A stretch of 21,381 nt of DNA from Anthoceros angustus (GCA_010909165.1 VJWM01000394.1:1-21381), one strand, 5' to 3'; positions 1 through 10,643 are shown, counted from the stretch's first letter. Numbers and translations: made by a program. The notes: generated by a model from the letters alone, not told the origin.

Positions 1-890
1 AGGTCCCAATCCTGCCCGCTCTAAATCCCCTTTGGTCCTTGTCGCGCACCCCTGCACTCAGTCCAGTTCATGTAATTCCACCGCTCTTCCATGAAACCGG
101 CTCCTTCACCACCTCCCATCGAACTTTCCAATGATCCATGTTCGGCCATTGGGCAAGCACAATTCGGTGGTGACCTTGGGCGCCATCCCTCTCACGGTCT
201 TCCCGGTCTCGCGCCACAAACCAACGCCACCTGCGAATTTCACGGGGTCGGCCTGTGGTTCCTACCTCGAAGGAGCGCCTGTCGCGCCTTCCTCCTCCTC
301 CTCGCGCCTGGCGGGACGGGGTTCGAGCTCCTTCCTTCGTGCGCGCCGCGCCTCCTCACTGCGGTGCCCCAACGCCCCTCGACTGGCCGCCTCCGCTGGC
401 CCCGGCCGCCTCCCGCGTTCTCGTTGTTTGAACGGGATGTCATTCCTAGGGTTAAGTTTCCTGTGTTCCCCTACTCTGCTCGACCTCTCGACCGCTTCCC
501 ACATCCCAATCCACAACCCCACACTCATTCGGCTACGCGCGTCGACCCCCCAACTTATAGACCTATCACACTCTAATTATTCCAACCCCCTATCTCACAT
601 ATATAGACTTTTTAGGAACATTCCAGTCCATGGGCCAAGGAACACCAAATTCCGGACCATTTATTTTCTAACTTAAAATCAAAACAAGAAAAGAATCCAT
701 AGGCCAAGGGCATTTCTTCTATAAATACCGCCTACTACCAACCCGACTTATTTTCACACCATGATCCCAAAACAAAAACACTTCCGGCACGCCCCAACAG
801 GGTTTCCAAGTCCAGATCGTCTACACAAGGCCGGGCAGAGGCGATAGCCGGCCTTGACGCGATTGTGCACTTGATCCTCGAATGGCGCAA
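1..890. other. No recognisable gene; promoter-like TATA at about 719-726
   Basis: C-rich, T-poor stretch up to about 580, then more AT-rich. The open frames on both strands give Pro/Arg/Ser-rich translations with no domain I recognise, typical of GC-skewed non-coding DNA. A TATAAATA lies near 719-726, and a short direct repeat (ccatgggccaagg / ccataggccaaggg) lies just upstream at about 630 and 700. A plant promoter or retroelement LTR promoter is possible, but no downstream gene is visible to support it. Confidence 0.35.
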
Positions 891-2952
891 TCACTGCAAG
901 GGGTGTTCTAACTCATGATGACCGCAGTGGTCTGGATGCGGTGAGTGCGGTGGACAACGATGCGTTAAAGCCTTGATAAACAAGCATGGGGTGAAATGGT
1001 CAAGGAGGCCATGCAACCACATGAAGTGGAGGGACTCGTTGTTCGGGCGGCCGAGCGGGCAAGGCACGTAATCGCTGGTACCGTGAGGACGGTTGTGAAT
1101 GAACTCGCACCGGCAAGATGGCGGACGCTCCAAAGAAGAGAAAGCACGTTAGTGAAACTGCGGTCTCAAGCATTCCTGCACTGTGGTCAAGTCCAAGATA
1201 AGCCGACACTTCGCAGATGACGCGACACGCACTCGATGTGTGGAAGCTGGCAGCCGCAGAGGAAATGGTAGAGGGGAGGACATGGAAGAAACCGAGCATG
1301 GTGGATGACGAAGAGTGGGAAGATGCACTTGCATGGGCTCGGATGGAGTTGAAGAGGAACGGAAGTTTGAGCCATCAAGTACGAAATCGCAGCAAAAGAG
1401 AGGCTAGCCAAAACGGGGATGGGTCCAAACCCATGGGGAAAGGGAGGGCGTGGCCGGGTGGTGAGGTTTGAGAATCAAGATGGGCGGTTTCCAACGGAAG
1501 AAGAGGCAGTATGGGAGGTTGAAGAGGACGATTTCCATGTGGGCGGTCCGCGATAGTGGGGTTCTGTGTGAGTTCCTACATGGTAAGGCAGGGAGTGTAC
1601 AAGACAAGACACCGTAGATTCGCCATTGCAAGGAGAACAAGGAAATGACCATTTTGCTTAATGACATTGAATTGGAGATGGATCCCGATATGGTGGCCTT
1701 CCGAGGCGACGGAAGGAAGGGGTGGGAGGCAGCAGCAGTGGTGGCGATGGACGGGAGAGGCTAGGAAGGAATGCATACCAAGGGGCTTGGGGGAGGAGGA
1801 GAGGAGGCGGCACAACGTATTGGGGGGAAAGGCGACGATGAAACAAGAGCTGAAGTGGAGACGGGCCACGAGGGCGCAAGGTGAGGGAGGCAGCAGAGGG
1901 GAAACGAGATGGACGAAATTGTGGTGCCCGCGACACCACGATCGCCTGTGTTTGGTGGAAGCCGCATGCCCGGAATGGTGTGATTGGAGGCAGGCGACGA
2001 GGGTCAGGTCACGGGCAGCAAGCAACATGGAGAAGAGGTGGAGGAGTGCCCGAGACCGAAGGTGACGGCCATGTTTGCGAGGGTGGAGCTGGGATCGGGA
2101 TGGATTGACGACGCTGAATGGGGTGAACAATGAGTGTGGAGGGCGGAGTCGGTGGTGGACCACGGAGGGGCAACCGATCCGTCACTGTGAGGAAACACAC
2201 TTGTGTGCACGGTGGATGCCAAAAACGCAGGGGAGTAGGAGGAGCGGTATGGGGACTGACAAAGTGGATCACCCAAAGCATCCATGCTGGGCAAAAAGGC
2301 GCACTAGCATGAGGCATGTCCGTGGGGAGAGAGAATGAAGGAGGTTCAAGAGGGCATGCGCCTTTGATATGGGCAAAGGCCTGCATGATGCGTGGGGACA
2401 GGGGACGGGGACGCAGATCATGGACGATCCAAGAGGTGTCAAGAGGACGATGCCTAATTTCGTGCCATATCTTGCACTGGCCGAGAGCATGGACCTACAT
2501 AGTGGAGCCCGCTGAGGCAACGCCACCGCGATAAAGGGTGGCGGGCGAAAGAGGAAAAGAGGAGGAGTAGAGGCGGCGTGAAAGTGACAAGGGCATACAA
2601 GAAGAAGGACGGAGAGGAAATGCCCACCAAGCGGCGTAAGATACGAGGGACCGAGGTAAGGCAAATGGTCACTATGGTGATTGGTACACCCATTAACGCT
2701 GGTAACTCATGATGGCCATGCTGGTTTGTGTGCCAGCAGTGGAGGGAAGCGGTAGAAGTGGCAAAGCTTGCCTCACCAACGCAAGTGAGGGGAAGAAGAA
2801 ATTGGGAATCGAACGAGGGCGGAAGTTTCGAGGTGCATACGACGAGTAGGAAGTGCCTTACATGGAGGCGTAAAAGCATAAGCCAGCATACCAAAACTCC
2901 TCCGCAAAGACAATCTTGTAGGGGCATAACCTCACGTGATGCGTCACAATAA
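891..2952. other. Purine-rich region without a recognisable gene
   Basis: The + strand is strikingly rich in G and A for about 2 kb. This creates long mutually overlapping open frames on both strands: Arg/Gly/Trp/Glu-rich on + and Pro/Ser/His/Leu-rich on -. None shows a domain I can name and no frame stays open throughout. It may be decayed retroelement coding DNA, but I cannot show that. The following stretch to 3330 is AT-rich and also holds nothing recognisable. Confidence 0.4.
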
Positions 2953-3331
2953 GGTGATAGGTGGGGACAATATATATGGAAGCCGCTGGCTATTGGTGAC
3001 GTGGAAGGACAAACCGCATCATGCTATAAAGTAGGGGTAGAAAGAGCCGCTTATTTACACGATAGTAAATACATAGTTGCATCATGAATATGTACAAAAG
3101 GTACGATGGAATACGATAGTATACAAACTTATTTTATATGAAATTGAATACGCCTTATAGCACTTAGAATAATATATTACATTTATCAGAGACTACATGT
3201 ATAGTATAAGGATGTATTCGTATTTTTATATATGGTCGATTGAAGGGCGACATGGTAACTACCAAGTAAACGTATTGTAAGGGCAAAAGTAAAAGGAATA
3301 GTGGATGGGGAGGAGGTTCTACCAAGCTCCA

Positions 3332-3363
3332 AAAGTGTTACAAGACCTCTCTTGTAACACTTT
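3332..3363. repeat. Perfect 13-bp inverted repeat (hairpin, 6-nt loop)
   Basis: The arm aaagtgttacaag at 3332-3344 is matched by its exact reverse complement cttgtaacacttt at 3351-3363. It sits about 250 bp upstream of the Harbinger-type transposase frame, in a stretch where tgttaca/tgtaaca and ttgcaaca motifs recur to about 3575. It may be a sub-terminal repeat of the transposon or a separate small inverted-repeat element. Confidence 0.8.
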
Positions 3364-3367
3364 AGAT

Positions 3368-3451
3368 GTTGCAATCATGTTGCAATTTTGAGAGAGGCAA
3401 ACCACCTCTCATCTTAACATAATTGCAACACCATTGCAACATGATTGCAAC
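3368..3451. repeat. Perfect 19-bp inverted repeat with 46-bp spacer
   Basis: The arm gttgcaatcatgttgcaat at 3368-3386 is the exact reverse complement of 3433-3451. The spacer contains a smaller nested palindrome (gagagg...cctctc). Each arm is itself built of two ttgcaa-containing halves. Position and motif content link it to the neighbouring 3332-3363 hairpin, and both precede the transposase. Confidence 0.8.
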
Positions 3452-3611
3452 AACGGCCGTGGTATGGTTTCCAAGCCAAAGTGTAACAAGGGGCGCAATA
3501 AGTGTTACATGACCCCAAAATTGCAACATGAGTGTTACATCCAAGGGTCCAAATCTTAACATAAAGTGTAACATAGGGTGCCCTTTTCTAGTAGGGTGAG
3601 CTCGCCACACC

Positions 3612-5078
3612 ATGGAGGGGCATGAGTTTGAGATGGCTTCACAAGTACCTACAGTGATGGCCTTAGATAACCGTGAGGACACAAATCTAGCAATGCTGCA
3701 GGTACCTCCAATGATAGCCAGGGACAGCAATGAGAACACAAATCTAGCAATGTCATATGACGGCCGTCGGGATAAAATTTTACTTGCTTTGGGTGTGTTG
3801 TGTGCTCTTGAGATTTGCTCATCGTCTCTCCGGACATTCATAACTGCTGTAGCACTGGCTTTGCATCACGAAGTGTTCAAGTCCAGTGGGAGAAAAAAGA
3901 AACGACGATCAACATGGTGGGTGAAACGAAACCAAGGGTTTACGGATCAATCACTTCTTGGGTCTTACACAAATGAGATGTTCAAGGAGCGTTGTCGAGT
4001 AAGCAAAGCCACCTTCGATTTGAAATTGGCCCTTGTGCAAGACACCACATTTTGGAAAGCCATTCTGGACGCAAGAATTGCGATGGCCTCGTGAGGCTGG
4101 CCACGGAGACACGCTTCAAACTCTTAGCGATCGCTATGGATACAAAGACAATTGCTTTGTAATGCTACTTTGGAATTGCAGCCTTGGTTTCCAAATTGCA
4201 CGATACCTACATCATGTGGCCTGGAAAGAGCAAAATGGCTGCATATGCAGCAGAGTTCCTTGAATTGCAAGGTATCCCATATGTGGTTGGAGCCGTCGAT
4301 GGGAGTCACATCCCCATTATTGCTCCTCGCAGAAACAAGGGGGATTACTCTAACAGAAAAGGGTTCTACTCTCAACTTCTTCAGTTAACCGTGACTGCAA
4401 ATTGTCTCGTGTGAGATTACGACTATGGATGGGCAGGCAGTCTTAATGATTGGAACTGCTCACTGATAGATCCGAGCTTGGACAAAATGTGATGCGTGCG
4501 GACATTATTGTCTAGTTGGAGACGCAGGCTATTGGCCCAAGCTCTACATGTTGACTTCTTATAGAGGGTCTAAGGACTGATGACACTAGAGTAGAACATT
4601 GGAACTTTGTTCAAAGTTCCACCGGATGGTCAGAAAGAGCATTTGGAATCTTGAAAGCGAGGTGGAGGTGTCTCGCTAAAAGAAAAGAACATGGAGTCGC
4701 AACATCCCTATTGTCGCTCGAGGCATGTTTAATTCTACACAACATGTGCATCATCCATAGACGCAATTCGATCAAGCTTGGCTAGAAGAGGCGATATTCA
4801 TGTGTTCATGATATGGATGATGACGAGGAGGCCACAAGAGCACTCGAGAAACTCTATATGAATTGAATGGGGTGCGTCATGGTAGGGGGAATGTCCACAG
4901 GGTTCAATCTGCACACGGAGAGGAACAGGAAGACGAAGTTGAGATGCCTGGATATGAAGCAGGAGTGAAGCGAATCCGGAACATAGCTAGAGCTTTGTAT
5001 GAAACAAGAACCCAAAAGAATATTAGGCTAGTTTTTTTGGAAGACATAGATTTAGAGTCTTGTGATGAAGAACTGTGA
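3612..5078 (+). pseudogene. PIF/Harbinger (HARBI1-like, DDE_Tnp_4) transposase, frameshifted
   Basis: Decayed transposase of a PIF/Harbinger DNA transposon, which in intact form cuts and pastes the element. The N-terminal frame (from ATG 3612) has a basic KKKRRSTWWVKRNQGF stretch and a FKERCRVSKATFDL motif typical of the family. The best block is in another frame (4184-4414), with GIPYVVGAVDGSHIPI, where the Asp at 4298-4300 is the first DDE residue, followed by GDYSNRKGFYSQLLQ. The next region keeps GWAGSLND (second Asp) and, near 4630, SERAFGILKARWRCL, whose Glu (4633-4635) is the third catalytic residue, then EACLILHNMCI. These lie in different frames separated by stops, so no functional protein is possible as read. 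The C-terminal frame, rich in acidic residues, ends at 5078. Family call from motifs is firm; exact ends are uncertain. Confidence 0.85.
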
Positions 5079-5123
5079 TCAGCATTCAGTCCGCTTGTGT
5101 ACCTCAAGAGAGCTTGTTCTATG

Positions 5124-5172
5124 TAAGGCTGATTTTCAACTCAAGACAGTATAAACTAAGGCTGATTTTCAA
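5124..5172 (+). repeat. 16-bp direct repeat pair, 33-bp period
   Basis: The sequence taaggctgattttcaa occurs at 5124-5139 and again at 5157-5172, just 3' of the transposase frame and between the two converging Harbinger ORFs. Confidence 0.75.
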
Positions 5173-5309
5173 TCTGTGATGAGTGGCCACTAAACTCTAA
5201 CAATGCCACTTTCTTTTCCTCCATGGCTTCCAATTTTTGGGACATGGAACTCAAGAGACTGATAGCATCAGATGCATTATCTTGTCCAATCCTCCTCTTT
5301 TTGGCCATG

Positions 5310-6056
5310 TCTTCATTGCTCCATCAAGAATCCCACACTTGACCTCTTGTGTGAAGAGGCATGAGTCTCACATACAACGTGAGCACGGTTATGCATGTAG
5401 AGGTCAACAATGTCAAACCATGCACATTTTTCAGTCCTGTTGTTGCTTGATATGGCATTGTGAGCCTTGTCCACCTTGTAATCCTTATAAATCATTTTCC
5501 ACCGCCTCTGCCTCGAATTCTTGTCAAATCATGACAAGTTGCAAATTGCCGCAGCCACCTTGCTCCAAATCTCTCAATTTAGGGGCCGAGAAGACCTAAG
5601 ACCACAAGTTGCATTTTATGGTCATGTAGCTTGAACTGGCAAAAGCTAAGATACCTTGTTTTGGTGACTTTTAATTCGCCCGCATCCCACGACATGGATG
5701 AGATTTATCACATGGTGCTCTTTCCATGCATCTGCCCTCTTGCTGCCTATAGAAGGTTCAGCTTCTGCCTTCACATTTGGCTCCTTCTTCACTCCACGAC
5801 GGCGTCGTTTGGTGGGGATAGGTGCAATTTGCACGCAATCTTCATCCTGATGGAGCTGATTGCCTCCAGACTGAGATGCTGGATGCACTTGCAAGAAAGA
5901 GCCCGCTGGCAACCCCCGCATAGCAAGAGGTGGCAAGGAATTGCCAATGGGCCCCGGGATGGGCAAAGGCAATGGAAAGTTATTGGCGTAAGAAAAACCG
6001 CTCACTTGCGAGCCTATGAGAAGCCACTTATTTGTGAGCCGCGGCCGCCTTGCCAT
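5310..6056 (-). pseudogene. Harbinger ORF1-type Myb/SANT-like (trihelix-type) protein, frameshifted
   Basis: Minus-strand frame from ATG at 6056 reads MARRPRLTNKWLLIG, a Pro/Leu-rich stretch, then a basic nuclear-type segment TKRRRRGVKKEP followed by DAWKEHHVINLIHVVG, which fits the first helix of a Myb/SANT-like trihelix domain. After a break near 5645 another frame resumes with WSKVAAAICNLS, a stop, then FDKNSRQRRWKMIYKDYKVD and CAWFDIVDLYMHN. The order W, then KW/RWK, DYK and WF is the pattern of plant Myb/SANT-like domains. PIF/Harbinger elements carry such a DNA-binding ORF1 beside the transposase, which fits the neighbour at 3612-5078; here the two converge. Frame breaks show it is decayed. 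A stand-alone trihelix gene fragment is the alternative. Confidence 0.65.
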
Positions 6057-6270
6057 CGATCTTGACCACTGAAACCACCACCGACGTATGAGAACATACT
6101 AGGTCCAGAACGGATCCATGTCCGTCCCGCTTAAGCAAAGCAATGGTTTCTAAATGAGGTTCACAACTTGTGGAAGAAGGTGCGCTTCCCGCTACAAAAT
6201 AAAGTGAGTCAATAGGGTGAACGGTATGGAGAATGGGGTGTCGAACGGACCGTAAGAGGTAAATATTCAC

Positions 6271-6990
6271 CGTAATAAAGTTCTGAAGAATGCCACATGT
6301 CTACATACCATTGCTTAGAAGTTTTTGGGTCTGACATAACGAGACCCTGTTAGCTACCGGTAACTACTGCCAGCTTTCAGAAGTGAGAGAACTTGCCATG
6401 TCACCATAGCATGACCGGGTAGTGTATAAGGGGTCTCTCCAATCCCTGACAAGGTGGTCATGACCACCCTAGTGTAAACCCGGCCTTAGATGGACCGTCA
6501 CCCGTCCTCCAGCTATAGGGACCACTTGTTCTAAATAACATGTCCTTATGTCTTACGGAACCACCTGTTGTAAACATTATGACCATGCTCCTGCGGGGCC
6601 ACCAGTTGTGAGTACGGGGCCGCCAATTGTTAATACGGGGTCTCTAAGTTGTTAGTGCCTACTGGTTACTCCAAATAAAAAAATCCCAGCGTGGGACTCC
6701 GAATTCACTAGAAAACAAAGTCAAGGTTGCTCAGGACGACTTCCATCAGCAGCTCCGACGCACTGAGGCAGCTTCGTCCGAACATGGAAGTCGTATCAGA
6801 CCCACGTTCGTCGCCCACCACTTGATTCGAATCCAAAGCTTTTCAGCTACCATATTCATCGAAATGGAGACTAGCACTAGCAAAGGGTCCACTCATCGCA
6901 GCTGCTTCGCTGGATAACCGTCCTTGGTACTGGACACCTTCCTCCCTAAGCACTTGCAACCTTCCCTCCTGCCAGATATCTTCAACCCCA
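6271..6990. other. Intergenic region without a recognised gene
   Basis: No open frame with recognisable content. It contains a cluster of degenerate short repeats (6518-6660), listed separately. The last part leads into the 41-bp tandem repeat and so forms the 5' region of the lectin receptor kinase. Confidence 0.5.
6518..6660 (+). repeat. Degenerate short repeats around a GG(G/A)(A/G)CC-AC-TTGT motif
   Basis: About five diverged copies of a unit of roughly 21-24 bp occur with irregular spacing: gggaccacttgttctaaat, ggaaccacctgttgtaaac, ggggccaccagttgtgag, ggggccgccaattgttaa and ggggtctctaagttgtta. The last three are nearly tandem (about 21 bp apart). Confidence 0.5.
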
Positions 6991-7020
6991 AAATGTTTCT
7001 AGAGGACCTCGAGAGAGAGC

Positions 7021-7132
7021 GATGAATCGGACCAAGCGAGAGACGCGCCTGGTGGGAGATCGATGAATCTGACCAAGCGAGAGACGCGCCCGGTGGGAGA
7101 TCGATGAATCGGACAAAGAGAAAGACGCGATG
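7021..7132 (+). repeat. 41-bp tandem repeat, 2.7 copies, ending in the receptor-kinase start codon
   Basis: Copies are 7021-7061, 7062-7102 and a partial third from 7103. Copies 1 and 2 differ at very few positions. Each copy begins gATGaatc. Because 41 is not a multiple of 3, the frame opened by one ATG closes at a TGA overlapping the next ATG (ATGA). This gives two 14-residue upstream ORFs (7022-7066, 7063-7107) and a third (7104-7190) that overlaps the main start at 7130 in a different frame. Confidence 0.9.
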
Positions 7133-9233
7133 TTGTCCCAGCTCTGCATCGGTGCCCTCCTGCTGCTTCCTCTGCTGGGCGTGGGATTGAGCTGCTGCCG
7201 TGCGCAGAATGTGGAGTTCTCCTTCAGCAACTTCTCAGGAGCGGGCATCCTGCTGAGCGGCAACTGCACTGTGGGAGAGGGAGGATTTTTGCAGCTCACT
7301 GTGAACGCCAGCGACCCGGGGAAGAATGCAGCGCGGTCATTGGTGTCCAGAGTGGTGTTTGCCTCCCTGGTGCAGTTCTACGATGTGGGTTCTGGTGCGG
7401 AAGCTTCCTTCAGTACCTCCTTCACCTTCAGGATAAAGGCGGTGCCGGGGAACTTCATGGGGGATGGGATGACCTTCATCATCGCTCCCATCCCCGACGT
7501 CCCCCGGAATAGCGGTGGTGGTGCTCTCGGTCTCTACGACTCCGCATACCCTCCCAAGGATCCCAGGATTCAAGTCCTGGCCGTGGAGTTCGACACCAAT
7601 TACAATGAGGGTGATCCCGTGGACGACTCTAACCACGTCGGGCTGGACATCAACAGCTATGTGTCTGTCACGACCCAGAACCTGTCAGTCTACGGTATTG
7701 AGCTCAACAATAGTGCTGAGGACACTCCCGCCTTGTCGGCTTGGATCGACTACTCTGCGGACAGGCAGGAGCTGGTGGTACACATGGCCGTGGCTGGAGC
7801 CCAGAAAGCAAATGCCTCTCGTGTGCTTTCGTACAGCGGGTTGAACGTCTCCAGCATCGTGCAACAGCATTCCTATGTCGGGTTCACGGCTAGCACAGGC
7901 TTCTACATCGAGGAGAACTACGTCTACGACTGGAGCTTCTCCACCAGTGGCCTGCCACAAGCTCCCTCTCCTCTGCCTCAGGCTCCGACTGAGTCTCAGC
8001 CTCCGACTGAGCCTCAGCCAGGCAAGAAGAACAGCAAAGGCAGCAGCACTGGCTTGGTTGCAGGGGTTGCAATTGGGGCAACTCTTCTGGTAGTTGCTCT
8101 TGGCTGGTTCTTTGGTTGCAGATCTGGTAGGTCTTCCGAGAAGAATGGCCTGGAGCACCTCCGTGGTCTCATGATGGTAGACAAAGCACCAACTTCATCC
8201 ACGGGAAGGAGCTCCGAGCCCTCAGGCCCTTGTTCCATGGAGGATGTGGATGTGAGCTACGGGACTCGGACCTTCACGTACCAGGAGCTGAAGAAGGCGA
8301 CTCAAGGGTTCAGCCAGTCACTTATCCTGGGGAAAGGTGGATGGGAGTGTACCGGGAGTGATGCGGATTGGAGACTTGGAGGTCCAGCTGGCCAAAAGGA
8401 TCTCGCAGGATTCAAGGCAGGAGAGAAGGAGTTTCGAGCGGAGCTGAAGAGCCTGGGGCAGCTTCGGCACAGGAACCTGGTGCACCTCCATGGCTGGTGC
8501 CATGAGCGGGACCAGCTTTTGCTGGTGTGAGTACATGCCAAATCTGAGCCTGGATCGGCACCTCTCTACTCCAGAGAGCAGGTGCTATCCTGGGCGGACA
8601 GGTTTCATATTGTCCAAGGGATAGCAGCTGCTTTGGTTTACATCCACACGGAGTGGAAGAAGTGCATCCTGCACAGGGACATCAAGCCCAGCAACGTGAT
8701 GCTCGACTCGAATATGGAAGGTCGGTTGGGAGACTTCGGCTTGGCCCGCCTAGTGGAGGAGACCTTCACCACGGGCCTCACTCTGACAGGGTTAGCTGGG
8801 ACCAAGGGCTACATGGCTCCGGAGCTTGCCTTAGCTGGGAAAGCCACGTCTAAGTCGGATGTTTTCAGCTTTGGGGTTCTGTCGCTGGAGGTAGCTTGTG
8901 GCAGGAGGCCGCAAATCCCCGACCAGGAAACTCAGCTAGTGGAGTGGGTGGCAGATGCAAGCTGGCACCCTCCTGGATGTGGCAGACCCAGCTATGGACG
9001 GCAAGTTCCATGCCAGCCAGCTAACCTGTGTGCTACATGTGGGCTTGCTGTGCACCCACCCGGATCCCAGCGTGAGGCCTTCTACCAGGCGCATGCAGCA
9101 GATCTTGATCGGAGATGTTGAACCACCTCCGCTCCCCAGGTCTAGACCAGTTGCGATGTACGGCTTTGATCTCCAGCACACTCCCGAGGAACCGATAAGA
9201 CAATCCCCAGAGATGCCCTGGTTGGAAAGCTGA
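7130..9233 (+). pseudogene. L-type lectin-domain receptor-like kinase, intronless, about five frameshifts
   Basis: Plasma-membrane receptor kinase of the legume-lectin (LecRK) family, implicated in plants in sensing extracellular signals and in defence. From ATG 7130 come a signal peptide (residues 1-25, Leu-rich, ending CCRA), a legume-lectin domain (about 26-275) with the metal-site motifs VEFDTNYN (about 152-159) and NHVGLDINS (about 168-176), a Pro/Gln/Thr-rich linker, a membrane helix (about 305-331), then FTYQELKKATQGFSQ leading into the kinase. The frame breaks near 8338 in the glycine loop (the GMGVYRE frame differs), returns near 8420, and breaks again near 8528 (QLLLV then EYMPNLSLDRHL), 8575 (REQVLSWADRF) and 8954. 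Across frames the kinase keeps HRDIKPSNVML, GDFGLARL and GYMAPELAL, and ends MPWLES at 9233. Length fits the family (about 700 aa). Either a recent pseudogene or indel errors; identity is firm. Confidence 0.9.
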
Positions 9234-9647
9234 GCGTTTCCCTGTGTCGTGTCCTGGAATCGTATATTTGCTTGCGCACTGTTGCGAAAGGAGCCTCCCA
9301 GGAGAAGAAAGCAATTCGGCTCACCTTTGGCATTTGGACACATGCGGGTTGGAGGAGGAAGACAGAAAGGAGGCCCTGTGGTATGTACAGAAGTAGTGTC
9401 TGAACTATGCCAAGCAGTGCCAGGGTTGCACGCTTTTCGCAGGGTGTACATATCTATGTAGCCCAGGAGCAGAGCACTGGGAACAGTAGGCAAAAAATTC
9501 CGAGTACGAGCCTCTGAATTTCTTAGCAGATTGGACCATTCAACTCTGCGACTGATCTCAAAAAATCGAATCTGACTGAGATCCACTCGACTTTCATGAC
9601 GCCACTGCATCTCCTGCATTGGTATCTTGTTTGTCGAGCTCGACTGC

Positions 9648-9725
9648 TCAACATGGCATCCAGCCTCCCCGTTGCTCCACTTGCGACAAGCACCTAACAC
9701 AGTGCCAAAATGCACCATTAGGAGC
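9648..9725 (-). pseudogene. Orphan fragment of a PPR E-domain coding sequence
   Basis: The minus strand encodes LGACRKWSNGEAG, matching LGACQKWSNLELG of the large PPR gene; the DNA also lines up directly with about 11350-11410. Similarity is confined to roughly 75 bp and requires a one-base shift near the left part of the match. It lies about 400 bp past the end of the receptor kinase with no other PPR sequence around it, so it is a stranded fragment of a PPR gene copy. Confidence 0.65.
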
Positions 9726-9733
9726 ATGTAAAA

Positions 9734-10112
9734 TCTAGCAAAAGTTTATAGGGTATTGTCTAGTTTTCCATATCCTGTACTGAGTTTGCAACCCACCTGC
9801 TTGGTTGCTAACCATAGGTTGAATCATACACCGGGCTGCGATTCCCACAGGTGAAAACGCACTATTGGCTCCCCAGCTAATAGACCGGCTAGGTGATGTT
9901 TCGTAGAGTTGGGCCAGTTCCGTTCTCTCCCTAGTAAAAATATTCCACACCTATCAAAACAAAAAATTTCAAGCATCTTTCAAATATCTTTGGTCTTTCA
10001 TGTTTAGCTGGGTGTAAGACGAGAACACCATTTGCCATTCCTCGCTACCAGCTTCCAGAGCTGTTCTGACTTGCTCGCCGTTACTCGAGAAATCTTGCAT
10101 GCTAATCGAATA
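9734..10112. other. Nothing recognised
   Basis: AT-moderate stretch between the PPR fragment and the Gypsy fragment. A 71-codon minus-strand frame here has no recognisable content. No RNA gene or repeat seen. Confidence 0.4.
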
Positions 10113-10643
10113 TCAAGCTGCAAAGTCAGAGTCTGGCTTGCTCTCTTTCAATTTGCAGCTATGGGCCCCTCCCGATGACTCCGGGCCGCACTTGGGCAGC
10201 ATATCGCTGTGCATGACACCGTCCAAGACATCATGTTCTCTATTGCTAGGGATGGCGGGTTCCTTCCATTTAGGGAGCGCCCTTACACCCTGCTCAACGG
10301 TTTCGCTAGGTGATCTATTTTTGACCTGTGGATCGGTTTCGTTGATGTAGTTATAACCGATCCCACTCGGGATAGTGTATGCGAACATGTTAGCCTTAAC
10401 CCTCCAGGTTGGAGGGCTGCGCGACAACTAAGGTCCACAAGTAGGTCTCCTATCCAGGACGGCCACGCCTTCATCCCCCTTGCCATCGAGACTCACAGAG
10501 TCATGGGCAAGGATTTCTCTAGGTTCATCAAGGCCTGTGCCAAGGCTTATCACAACGCAAGAATGGGTTGCCTCCCCCTTTCTTGTATTGTTGCTTTCTT
10601 CTGGTAGAGGGTTTACATCGCTCTGCAAGAGAGCATTGGCCAA
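10113..10643 (-). mobile_element. Gypsy-type retrotransposon coding fragment
   Basis: Homologous in DNA and in conceptual protein to 16330-16760, which lies downstream of a Gypsy protease. Minus strand here reads EILAHDSVSLDGKGDEG and, in another frame, SNLEG with NMFAYTIPSGIGYN. The other copy reads EILAHGPVGLDGEGDEAG and PNLEVDDGVLTKRLSRVGF in the same order. The parallel coding pattern in two diverged copies indicates a polyprotein segment, probably between protease and reverse transcriptase, although I do not recognise its domain. Both copies have the same orientation. No LTR is visible at this copy, so it is a truncated remnant. Confidence 0.6.

Noticed and set aside
91-676. Two long overlapping + strand frames near the left end
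   Set aside because: Pro/Ser/Arg-rich translations with no domain, mirrored by equally long frames on the other strand; best explained by base composition.
719-726. A promoter for a gene at about 760
   Set aside because: A TATA-like box alone, with no supported coding region downstream.
1576-2163. 195-codon minus-strand frame
   Set aside because: It is the complement of the purine-rich strand, giving Pro/Ser/His/Leu-rich low-complexity protein with no recognised motif.
8936-9727. 263-codon minus-strand frame
   Set aside because: Mostly antisense to the kinase C-terminus; only its first 30 or so codons resemble a PPR E domain, annotated as a short fragment.
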